Shown in pieces: positions 1-5,891 of a stretch of 34,406 nucleotides of DNA (its first letter is position 1; every line of letters begins with the position of its first letter). A model generated the notes under the pieces. That model saw only the letters and a program-made list of their open reading frames with translations, had not been told where the DNA came from and made no database searches. The DNA is taken from contig SFDE01000019.1 in NCBI GenBank assembly GCA_004558805.1, forward strand, positions 1 through 34,406, given 5' to 3'. The position numbers were made by a program, and so were the translations under genes. This DNA comes from Faecalibacterium prausnitzii (GTDB lineage: Bacteria; Bacillota; Clostridia; Oscillospirales; Ruminococcaceae).

Positions 1-24
1 CCGCCGGGAAGAAAGGATGAAAGA

Positions 25-222
25 ATGAGCGATTAGAATATAGTAAGGGAAAAGGCAAGGGTAGCAAAAGCAAAGAATCCGAAAGACTTCCCTTATAGCG
101 TACAAGCGGAATTTTTAGGAATATCAATCACATCTTTGTATAACTGGATGAATGAGCAATACAATTTAAGGTCAGACAAAGCAACAGCCTTTGAAAGCTG
201 GCTAGATGATATTTTAGAATAA
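25..222 (+). CDS. Small HTH-like protein with in-frame amber at codon 4
   Basis: Reading from ATG 25 gives Met-Ser-Asp, then TAG (34-36), then 61 open codons to TAA 220-222. An AAAGGA site lies 7 bases before the ATG; no alternative start with a ribosome site exists after the TAG. The downstream part (FPYSVQAEFLGISITSLYNW, codons 22-41) looks like a helix-turn-helix with a typical turn and recognition helix, so a DNA-binding role is likely. It is the first of three small AT-rich genes with the same oddity. Read as sense, TAG would most simply be Gln (CAG to TAG). It could instead be a pseudogene. Function is not recognised beyond the HTH resemblance. Confidence 0.55.
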
Positions 223-236
223 AAGGATTAAGAACG

Positions 237-620
237 ATGGAAACAGTACCAAATCAGAAAGTTGTTTAGATTCAAAAGGAAAAAGTAGGAAAGAACAATC
301 TGTATGCTGTAATCAGTTTGAAAGGGATTGATGAAGCGGCAACGCTGCCCAAAACCGCCTTTAAGCTATGGATGTATCTGGTGAAAAATCAGGACAAGTA
401 TTCTTTTGCGCTGTCCTGTAAAGATTTTTGCAGATGGGCAGGCGTATCAAAGAACACCTATGAAACAGCGGTGAAAGAACTGATAGAGCGCAGCTATCTA
501 GTACGGAAAGAAGAAGGAAGCAATGTTTACATCTTTTATGAGATGCCGCAGAATGATGAAGTGATTATGATTAAAAACCCGGCGGGCAGCGTATCAGAGA
601 AGCAAGCTTTTTGCTTTTGA
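237..620 (+). CDS. Winged-helix, replication-initiator-like protein with in-frame amber at codon 11
   Basis: ATG 237 is preceded by AAAGGA at 9 bases. The frame meets TAG at 267-269 (codon 11) and then stays open to TGA 618-620, 127 codons in total. The first in-frame alternative start, TTG 318, has no ribosome site and would remove residues that read as protein (IQKEKVGKNNLYAVIS). Codons 38-95 (AFKLWMYLVKNQ, then FCRWAGVSKNTYETAVKELI) resemble the DNA-binding winged helix of plasmid and phage replication proteins of Bacillota. That family is recognised by pattern only. The gene starts 14 bases after the preceding stop, so the two are probably one operon. An amber read as Gln gives a plausible protein; a nonsense mutation is the alternative. 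Confidence 0.6.
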
Positions 621-746
621 TTGAATGCGTGTAGCAAAAATTGAAAAGAGTGTATTAGATTTTAAGAAAAGCTGTAAAAGGTTTTGATACAGAAATACTA
701 TACTAATACAGAGTTATATTATATATGACGGAAAGGAAACACCTAA

Positions 747-1037
747 ATGAGAACAAATACCGATGCAGTGAACATTTACAGACTTTAGAAAGCAATCCAG
801 ACAGTGGAGGTAGACTCAAATCACTCCGCAGATGCGATTAGAGATTATTATAGACTAGGAGAAAGCACCGCAGAAAGCCAGATGATGCAGCAGTTCTTTG
901 AAGGTAAGTTTATTTTTAGCATTGAACAGTTAGAACAGTGTATTAAAGATGCGATTGAAGAATCATTTAAGGGAGCCGATAAGAAGCTGGAACATGTTGC
1001 ACAGAACGCATTAGATAAGATGATACAGTCTTTATGA
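747..1037 (+). CDS. Hypothetical small acidic protein with in-frame amber at codon 14
   Basis: ATG 747 has an AAAGGA site about 9 bases upstream. TAG occupies 786-788 (codon 14), and the frame is then open to TGA 1035-1037, 96 codons overall. The only later start near the amber, GTG 804, has no ribosome site. The protein is helical and acidic, with FFEGKFIFSIEQLEQCIKDA in the middle, and has no motif I recognise. It is the third consecutive gene with one early in-frame TAG, each with T before and A after the codon. The 126 bases between this gene and the previous one are AT-rich; a 20-codon ORF at 625-687 there has no ribosome site and I do not call it. Confidence 0.5.
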
Positions 1038-1047
1038 CGCTAGAATA

Positions 1048-1076
1048 TTGACAATCAGCGTGTTTTCTGATATTCT
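1048..1076 (+). promoter_or_regulatory. Consensus promoter ahead of tRNA-Thr
   Basis: TTGACA at 1048-1053 and TATTCT at 1071-1076 are separated by 17 bases. The -10 box ends 127 bases before tRNA-Thr, with no convincing gene between, so it probably drives that tRNA with a processed leader. It also marks the end of the AT-rich amber-containing segment. Confidence 0.6.
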
Positions 1077-1203
1077 ATTGTACAGAAATTCGTTTCCAGC
1101 TGATGGAAAGATTACTGAAACATCTACTAGAGCAATCAATAGGTCAAGACGATAAAAATCAGTTGGTCGGTTTTGAAAAACAACTAAATAACGCTAAAAA
1201 TAA

Positions 1204-1278
1204 GCTGGTGTGGCGCAATGGCAGCGCAACTGATTTGTAATCAGTGGGTTGCAGGTTCAACTCCTGTCACCAGCTCCA
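1204..1278 (+). tRNA. tRNA-Thr (TGT)
   Basis: The acceptor arms GCTGGTG and CACCAGC pair perfectly, and T73 and CCA are encoded (1275-1278). The anticodon stem ACTGA/TCAGT encloses a 7-base loop with anticodon TGT at 1236-1238. The T arm GCAGG/CCTGT with loop TTCAACT is canonical. It is a host gene outside the prophage, 266 bases upstream of tRNA-Tyr and separated from it by a terminator and a promoter. Confidence 0.96.
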
Positions 1279-1280
1279 AG

Positions 1281-1338
1281 AAAAATCCTGCGATATACCG
1301 TTAAAATAACGGCGTGTATCGTGGGATTTTTGCTTTTG
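1281..1338 (+). terminator. Intrinsic terminator of tRNA-Thr
   Basis: The outer stem AAAAATCC (1281-1288) pairs with GGATTTTT (1324-1331); an inner stem CCGTT/AACGG closes the loop, and a T-rich tract follows. It begins 2 bases after the CCA of tRNA-Thr. The rest of 1339-1480 shows no gene. Confidence 0.8.
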
Positions 1339-1480
1339 TATGCGCTGCAAAATGCCCGAAAAGTGCGACAAATTCAGGAAAAGCCCGTTTTGAGCAACTG
1401 TGTGCGCCTTTGTTCTGTGTGCTCCGCCTGTATCCGTTGTGCAGCGAGCTGCCACCAGAGCCAAAAAACGAAATTAGTTG

Positions 1481-1509
1481 TTGACAAGCAGCGAATTCGG
1501 TGTTATCAT
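1481..1509 (+). promoter_or_regulatory. Consensus promoter of tRNA-Tyr
   Basis: TTGACA at 1481-1486 and TATCAT at 1504-1509 with a 17-base spacer. The predicted start near 1516 lies about 30 bases before the mature tRNA-Tyr. The promoter is outside the prophage, so the tRNA stays under host control. Confidence 0.75.
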
Positions 1510-1544
1510 ATACGGGCGGTCTGCATGACTTACAAAAAGAATAT

Positions 1545-1629
1545 GGGCGTGTTCCCGAGTGGCCAATGGGGACAGACTGTAAATCTGCTGCTTTCAGCTT
1601 CGGTGGTTCGAATCCACCCGCGCCCACCA
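1545..1629 (+). tRNA. tRNA-Tyr (GTA), phage attachment gene
   Basis: This is an 85-nt class II tRNA. Acceptor GGGCGTG pairs with CGCGCCC, A73 and CCA are encoded, the anticodon stem is ACAGA/TCTGC with anticodon GTA at 1579-1581, and the long variable arm is typical of bacterial tRNA-Tyr. The last 24 bases lie inside the 27-bp prophage att repeat, so after integration the 3' part of this gene is phage-supplied but identical in sequence. The gene therefore stays functional in the lysogen. Confidence 0.97.
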
Positions 1630-1632
1630 AGA
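1606..1632. repeat. attL core (27-bp direct repeat with attR)
   Basis: The 27 bases are identical to 34269-34295. They run from the start of the T loop of tRNA-Tyr through the CCA plus 3 further bases. The match ends exactly at both sides (G against T before it, T against A after it). Confidence 0.95.
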
Positions 1633-1633
1633 T

Positions 1634-1668
1634 AAAACACCTAGAAACGTAAGTTTTTAGGTGTTTTT
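1634..1668 (+). terminator. Phage-supplied terminator directly after attL
   Basis: Stem AAAACACCTA (1634-1643) pairs with TAGGTGTTTT (1658-1667), followed by T and CTTTT. It starts 2 bases past the att core, so it belongs to the phage left end. It replaces the native tRNA-Tyr terminator, which was displaced to the far side of the prophage (34295-34331). Confidence 0.75.
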
Positions 1669-1677
1669 CTTTTGCTG

Positions 1678-1700
1678 TAACCCACTATCAAACCCACTTT
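1678..1700. repeat. Candidate integrase arm sites, left end
   Basis: TAACCCACT occurs at 1678-1686 and AACCCACTTT at 1691-1700. The same AACCCACTTT recurs at 34135-34144 near the other phage end. Repeats next to both att cores are what arm-type binding sites of a tyrosine integrase look like. Inferred, not tested. Confidence 0.4.
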
Positions 1701-1710
1701 TTTCTCTACA

Positions 1711-1755
1711 TAAAAATAAGAGCCGCAGCTCCGTGCAACGGGAACTGCGGCTCTT
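1711..1755 (-). terminator. Terminator of the late operon
   Basis: The 11-bp perfect stem AAGAGCCGCAG (1718-1728) and CTGCGGCTCTT (1745-1755) is followed on the - strand by ATTTTTA. It lies 15 bases beyond the holin stop codon and ends late transcription before attL and the tRNA genes. Confidence 0.88.
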
Positions 1756-1769
1756 GTCATGTATGGGGG

Positions 1770-2039
1770 TCAGTGCACCGACTTCTTCAGGCGGTCAAAG
1801 GTCTTGTCTGCTTCCAGTGCGGCGGCGGTGAAAGAGTTATTCTTCCACCATGCGATCAGGGAGGTCACGGTCGTGATCCCCGCCGTGACCAGCTGCTCCA
1901 GCTGGTCGGACTGGATGGGCAGCAGGGGCTTGCCGCAGGCGCTGAGCAGCTGGTTGGTCAGTGCCAGTGCCAGCACCGCCGTGCGGGCGATGGTACCGGC
2001 GGAGATGCTGCGGTCGTTGGTATAGATATGTGCGTTCAT
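1770..2039 (-). CDS. Phage holin, SPP1 family
   Basis: This 89-residue membrane protein should form the lesion that releases endolysin at the end of the lytic cycle. It matches the SPP1 holin pattern: an N-terminal segment ISAGTIARTAVLALALTNQL (first hydrophobic helix), a short LPI loop, then LVTAGITTVTSLIAWWKNNS and a charged amphipathic tail. GAGGA lies about 8 bases before the ATG. It is the last gene of the late operon, directly behind the XhlA-like membrane protein and the peptidase, as usual for a lysis cassette. Confidence 0.9.
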   Translation of the reverse strand: MNAHIYTNDRSISAGTIARTAVLALALTNQLLSACGKPLLPIQSDQLEQLVTAGITTVTSLIAWWKNNSFTAAALEADKTFDRLKKSVH

Positions 2040-2040
2040 G

Positions 2041-2268
2041 TCAGTTCCTCACTTTCTCATGGTCTTCTAAATCGGCGATGCGGTGGTTTGCCACCCGCAT
2101 CTGTTCTTCCAGGACGGGGACCCGGCGGGCGAAGTTGTTGTGCTCCCGCACCTCCCGGGTCAGCTCCTCCAGTTTGGTGTCGGTCACTGCCTGACTGCGG
2201 CTGTTGGCGATGAGCACCCCCAGCAGGGTCACTGCTCCGGCAATGACGGCGGACGCTATGCTTTCCAT
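2041..2268 (-). CDS. Membrane-anchored coiled-coil protein of the lysis cassette
   Basis: The protein has 75 residues. Residues 2-22 (ESIASAVIAGAVTLLGVLIAN) form one N-terminal membrane helix, followed by a charged coiled coil with TKLEELTREVREHNNFARR. The layout resembles XhlA-type or holin-associated accessory proteins; the exact family is uncertain. A longer frame runs upstream to 2400 but overlaps the peptidase and has no ribosome site, whereas ATG 2268 has AAGGGGTG in place. It sits between the M15 peptidase and the holin, which supports a lysis or tail-tip role. Confidence 0.75.
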   Translation of the reverse strand: MESIASAVIAGAVTLLGVLIANSRSQAVTDTKLEELTREVREHNNFARRVPVLEEQMRVANHRIADLEDHEKVRN

Positions 2269-2272
2269 GGTG

Positions 2273-2686
2273 TCACCCCTTCCACCGGCTCTTGGCGGGG
2301 CGGGTGTCCACGTGGACCCAGCCGGTGGGGCGTCCGGACCGGACCGGGTACCGCCCGATGCCGCCGGTGTCCGGCAGCAGCTTCTCGGCGTAGGCGGCAA
2401 GCTGCTCCATGGTCACCCCTACCACCCGGATGTCTGCCGCCCTGCCGTAGCAGTGCTGGCTGTATGCCGCGCCGCCCACCGCCTTGTTGTGGGCGGCGGT
2501 ACGATAGGCGGAGGTGATGACCACCGGCTTGCCAAAGTGGTCCCGGATGCTTTGCAGCACCTGCACAAGCCGGGTGTCGATAAACACCGGGTCAGAGCCG
2601 TCCCGGCAGGCAAACTCCCGCACCGTAAAATTGGCACTGAGCCGCCTGCCGCCGTCCTTGGCAAGGGAGTAGGCTTCCAGTGCCAT
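2273..2686 (-). CDS. Endolysin, M15A-type D,D-/L,D-peptidase
   Basis: At 137 residues this is a single-domain M15A peptidase that should cut peptide cross-links of host peptidoglycan. The zinc ligands are visible: H78 and D85 in SQHCYGRAADI and H125 in GWVHVD; S59-R62 (SAYR) is the usual preceding motif. There is no separate cell-wall-binding domain and no signal peptide, so export should depend on the holin next door. AGGAGG precedes the ATG, and the TAA of the upstream gene abuts this ATG. This short form is common at the end of siphovirus tail modules in Clostridia. Confidence 0.9.
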   Translation of the reverse strand: MALEAYSLAKDGGRRLSANFTVREFACRDGSDPVFIDTRLVQVLQSIRDHFGKPVVITSAYRTAAHNKAVGGAAYSQHCYGRAADIRVVGVTMEQLAAYAEKLLPDTGGIGRYPVRSGRPTGWVHVDTRPAKSRWKG

Positions 2687-2842
2687 TTATACCTCCTCCT
2701 GCTTTGCTGCCAGCAGTTCGGTGAGCTTTTTGTATTCGTCCTCGGTGAGGCGGTCGGCGGCGTAGAAGATGTCCAGTTTCTTCTGCATACCGGTGATCTT
2801 GCCCCGGGCGATCATGCGTTCACAGGTGTTGTACAGTTCCAT
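2687..2842 (-). CDS. XkdX-like small tail-associated protein
   Basis: The protein has 51 residues, with the C-terminal ...AADRLTEDEYKKLTELL pattern of the XkdX family, small proteins coded between tail fibre and lysis genes in PBSX-like phages. Their role is unknown. The ATG at 2842 has AAAGGA at 7 bases; the frame extends 10 codons upstream without a better site. The family call rests on position and this motif. Confidence 0.65.
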   Translation of the reverse strand: MELYNTCERMIARGKITGMQKKLDIFYAADRLTEDEYKKLTELLAAKQEEV

Positions 2843-2904
2843 AGTTTTGTCCTTTCCGGGGCAGTGCCCCATCTCAAATGGTTATCATCCTCTTGGTAGA
2901 GAGG

Positions 2905-3987
2905 TCATTCCGTCACTCCCAGCTCCAGCAGGGTCAGGCGGTATTCGTGGTCCAGCTGCAGGCTGTCGGTGTCGGTCTGGGCAGCTTCCAGCTTTGCCAG
3001 CCGGTCCGCCGGGGTGGGGGCAGGGGGTTCCGGCTCCGGCAGGGTGCCGTCCTCGGTGACGGTGTAGCCGTCGGCGCCGTCCTCAATGGTCCACAGGGTG
3101 TCGCCGGGCTTTGCGGCGGCGTTGTGGGCGTTGGCGGCGCTGCTGGCAGCGGTCTGTGCCTGCTGCCGGGCGGTGTCTGCCGCCCCCGCACTGGTCTGTG
3201 CCGCCTGCGCACTGGTGGCGGCGGCGGTCTGGCTCCGGGCAGCGGCGTCTGCGCTTTTGGCGGCTGCCTCCACGCTGGCGGTCATGCCGGAGGCGCTGTT
3301 GGCAGCGTCCTGGGCTGCCTGCTGGGCGCTGGCGGCGCTGTTGGCGGCAGCGCTGGCACTGCCCGCTGCGGCGGTCTGGCTGGATGCAGCGGCGCTCTGG
3401 CTCCGGTCGGCGGCTTGGGCGGCGCTGGTCGCCTGCTCCTCCAGTGCATTGATCCGTGCCTGCGCCTGCTGCAGCAGCTGGGCGGTGGGGATGCCGGTGA
3501 CCCCGTCCCGCATGACCCCGCACAGGCTCTCGTCCAGCCGGGTGTCGGTGATATCCCCGGGCTGCACCGTGACGCTGCCTGCGGGGCGGCGGACCTGTGC
3601 CAGACACAGATCGTACACCAGACTGGTGCGGGTGATCTCCGGGGGCGTGGGGCTGCTGGCTGCTGCCCCGGTAAGCACCTGCAGGGTGGTGCTGCGCTTA
3701 GCGGCGTCGTACCGCAGCACGATGCGGTCGATGCGGGGGCGGGTGCCGTCCGCAAGGGGCAGGGTGAGGGTGTCCGGGTCCCGCTTGCAGATGCTGTACC
3801 CGGCAAACCGCTCCGGGCGCACCCAGCCCAGACCCGCCGACACGGTGACGGTCATGCCACCGGCGGCGGTGACGGCAAAGTCCTCCTCGGCGCTGTAGAC
3901 TCCGCTTTGCCGGGGTGCGGCGTAGGCGGCAGCATCGGCGGCGTCGTAGTCTATGCCGTTGAGGGGGTAGGTAGTGATCTCGCTCAA
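2905..3987 (-). CDS. Baseplate/tail fibre protein with Ala/Ser-rich shaft
   Basis: The protein has 360 residues. The N-terminal 170 or so (YPLNGIDYDAADAAAYAAPR, later DITDTRLDESLCGV) match the conserved baseplate-attachment part of fibre proteins in siphoviruses of Clostridia. Residues about 175-300 are a low-complexity run of A, S, Q and T with coiled-coil periodicity (AAQAADRSQSAAASSQTAAA), probably a trimeric shaft. The last 40 residues form a short helix-rich tip. Translation starts at TTG 3987 with AAGGAG at a good distance; the nearby ATG opens a 3-codon dead end. It lies right after the tail hub gene, so it likely carries or anchors receptor binding. Confidence 0.8.
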   Translation of the reverse strand: MSEITTYPLNGIDYDAADAAAYAAPRQSGVYSAEEDFAVTAAGGMTVTVSAGLGWVRPERFAGYSICKRDPDTLTLPLADGTRPRIDRIVLRYDAAKRSTTLQVLTGAAASSPTPPEITRTSLVYDLCLAQVRRPAGSVTVQPGDITDTRLDESLCGVMRDGVTGIPTAQLLQQAQARINALEEQATSAAQAADRSQSAAASSQTAAAGSASAAANSAASAQQAAQDAANSASGMTASVEAAAKSADAAARSQTAAATSAQAAQTSAGAADTARQQAQTAASSAANAHNAAAKPGDTLWTIEDGADGYTVTEDGTLPEPEPPAPTPADRLAKLEAAQTDTDSLQLDHEYRLTLLELGVTE

Positions 3988-3999
3988 AAACTCATCTCC

Positions 4000-5007
4000 T
4001 TACAGTTTGCGCCAGACCGGGGACCCCAGCCGCACGGTGCGGGTGGTGGCGTCCTTCTGGCTTTGGGTGATGACCTCTGCCACCCGGACGGTGGCGGTGT
4101 AGCCCAGCTGAGGCACCGACACCTGCGCCACGTCTCCGGGATGCAAACCCTCGGCGTCCAGCGTCAGCTCTATACTGCCGGTGCGCAGCTGCTCCAGCAG
4201 CTTGTTGGTGCCCCGGTCCATGAGCCGCTCCAGATAGGCTTGGCTCTTGGTGGTCTCGCCCTTATCCTCGTCGGGCTGGATGTCCCGGGCGTCCACGTAC
4301 ATCTCCCGGCGCTGGGTGCCGGTGGTGTCGGTGAGTCCCACGGTGACGGTGGCACGGCTTTCGCCTTCGCCTGCACCCTGCACCACCGCCACGTTGGCGT
4401 AGTCGCTGTCCCCAAACGCCCATGCCGCCCCCTGCAGGTTGCCCCACTTGGTGGCGTAGCGGTTGTTGGGGTCCGCCGTGGGGCGGTAGACCTCAAACAG
4501 CAGGCGCTTGTCGGCGTTTTTGCCCGCCAGCCGCAGCCGGAAACCCAGATCGCAGGCGGCGGCAATGGTCATCAGGTAGTCCATGATGCTGCCGCCGGAG
4601 GTCTGGGCGGTGTAGGTGGTGTCAAAACCCACCGGCTCCCCCAGCTCCAGCCGGTCCCATGGCTCCATCTCCGCCACAAGGCGGCGCATGGCGGCTTCGG
4701 CGTTCTCGTTTTTCACGATGGAGGTACAAGCTCGCTTCGAGAAGATCCACGTCCCCGGGAAGCCGGTAACCACAAGGTTTGCGTCCGGATTCTCGTTGGA
4801 GCGGTGACAGATGCGCATGGGCACATCGCTGTCACTGCGGCGCAGCCACCGTCCCTCCCGCAGCAGGGCAAGGTTTTCCGCCGTGGGGCGCACCTCCAGC
4901 GTAAACTCCCCCTCGGTGTTGTAGGGCTCGTCCCAGTAAAGGCTCACCCACACCTCGATACAGCCCAGCCGGGCAAGGGTGTGTTCGTCCAGTACGTCCA
5001 GGGTCAT
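4000..5007 (-). CDS. Siphovirus ReqiPepy6 Gp37-like tail hub protein
   Basis: The 335-residue protein matches the Gp37-like family found next to Dit in many Gram-positive siphoviruses, where it takes the place of the tail-associated lysozyme/hub. Marks are the N-terminal EVWVSLYWDEPYNTEGEFTL, the central FDTTYTAQTSGGSIMDYL, and the C-terminal GLHPGDVAQVSVPQLGYTAT, which is an OB-like segment of the hub. The first codon overlaps the stop of the Dit gene (ATGA at 5004-5007), so the two are translationally coupled. No peptidase motif is visible. Confidence 0.85.
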   Translation of the reverse strand: MTLDVLDEHTLARLGCIEVWVSLYWDEPYNTEGEFTLEVRPTAENLALLREGRWLRRSDSDVPMRICHRSNENPDANLVVTGFPGTWIFSKRACTSIVKNENAEAAMRRLVAEMEPWDRLELGEPVGFDTTYTAQTSGGSIMDYLMTIAAACDLGFRLRLAGKNADKRLLFEVYRPTADPNNRYATKWGNLQGAAWAFGDSDYANVAVVQGAGEGESRATVTVGLTDTTGTQRREMYVDARDIQPDEDKGETTKSQAYLERLMDRGTNKLLEQLRTGSIELTLDAEGLHPGDVAQVSVPQLGYTATVRVAEVITQSQKDATTRTVRLGSPVWRKL

Positions 5008-5876
5008 GGCATCGCCTCCGGCAGGATACCGGTCACCGTGGGGTAAAAGGTGACGGTGATCCGCAGATTATCCCCGTTGGTGTCCGCCTGCGCCGCCAGC
5101 AGGTTGTCCCCCGGAGGCAGCTCCAGCAGGTCGCTGTCCTCGTCCAGCAGGGCAAAGATGTTTTCCTCCGCCCCTGCCCGGGTGCGCTTGACCGCCAGTT
5201 TGTCGGTGGTGGTGCGGTACACCTCGATGACCTCTCCGGGGGCAAGGGTGGTCAGCAGCCGCAGCTGCTGCCCGGTAAGGACGTTGCGGACCCCGGGGTT
5301 CACCACGGCGGCGTCGCTTTGCAGGGTGGCGGTAAAGGGCACCGGCAGCGCCCCGGGGTTATAGGCATTGAGCCAGCCGGTGGAGGTGCGGACACCAAAC
5401 CGGTGGGGCTGGCTGTAGTTGACCGGGAACCGGAAGACGGGGGTGTAGCCGCCCAGAACATAGCTCCGGGCGGTCAGACTGTACCAGAAAGGCTTGGGGA
5501 AGAACAGCATAAAGTCCAGCACCGGGTAGGGGTGGATGCTTTTGGTGTAGGGGGTCTTGGCAAGGACGAACCGTGCCATATAGGCATCCCCAAAGTACAG
5601 CACCCCGGCGGTAAAGTAAGGCAGCTTTGCCAGCAGCAGGGCGGCAGCGGCGTCCCCCTGTTCGCCCCAGCAGTGGACCGTGATCTCCCGGCTCACCCCC
5701 GCCACGGTCTGCAGCTCCACGGTCTCGCCGATCTGGTTGACCCCCTGCGCCTTTTGCAGGTCCACGTCCACCCCGTTGAGGGGGTCCATGGTGTAGGGCA
5801 GCTGGTAATCCCAGCCCAGGTCCAGAGCGGCACCGGCATCGGTGACCAGCCGCAGGTGATCTTTACGCAAAGGCAT
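5004..5876 (-). CDS. Distal tail protein (Dit)
   Basis: The 290-residue protein is of the phage tail family (Dit, SPP1 gp19.1-like), which forms the hexameric ring joining tail tube to baseplate. Typical features are YTMDPLNGVDVDLQKAQGVN near residue 28, the WYSLT segment after FFPKPF, and a C-terminal galectin-like domain with PFTATLQSDAAVVNPGVRNV. AAAGGAGG lies 8 bases before ATG 5876. It sits between tape measure and hub genes, the standard order. Confidence 0.9.
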   Translation of the reverse strand: MPLRKDHLRLVTDAGAALDLGWDYQLPYTMDPLNGVDVDLQKAQGVNQIGETVELQTVAGVSREITVHCWGEQGDAAAALLLAKLPYFTAGVLYFGDAYMARFVLAKTPYTKSIHPYPVLDFMLFFPKPFWYSLTARSYVLGGYTPVFRFPVNYSQPHRFGVRTSTGWLNAYNPGALPVPFTATLQSDAAVVNPGVRNVLTGQQLRLLTTLAPGEVIEVYRTTTDKLAVKRTRAGAEENIFALLDEDSDLLELPPGDNLLAAQADTNGDNLRITVTFYPTVTGILPEAMP

Positions 5877-5891
5877 CCGGATGCCCTCCTT

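Noticed and set aside
1034..1240. Possible fourth gene of the left flank, with an in-frame TGA at 1049-1051 and an ATG at 1103
   Set aside because: The first 5 codons fall in the promoter at 1048-1076, no ribosome site precedes ATG 1103, and the frame ends inside tRNA-Thr.
1301..1630. - strand frame of 109 codons over tRNA-Tyr
   Set aside because: It is the common false frame from antisense tRNA-Tyr (GAGGFEPPKLKAADLQSV).
2878..5046. Long + strand open frame of 722 codons
   Set aside because: Antisense of the fibre and hub genes, low complexity, no ribosome site.
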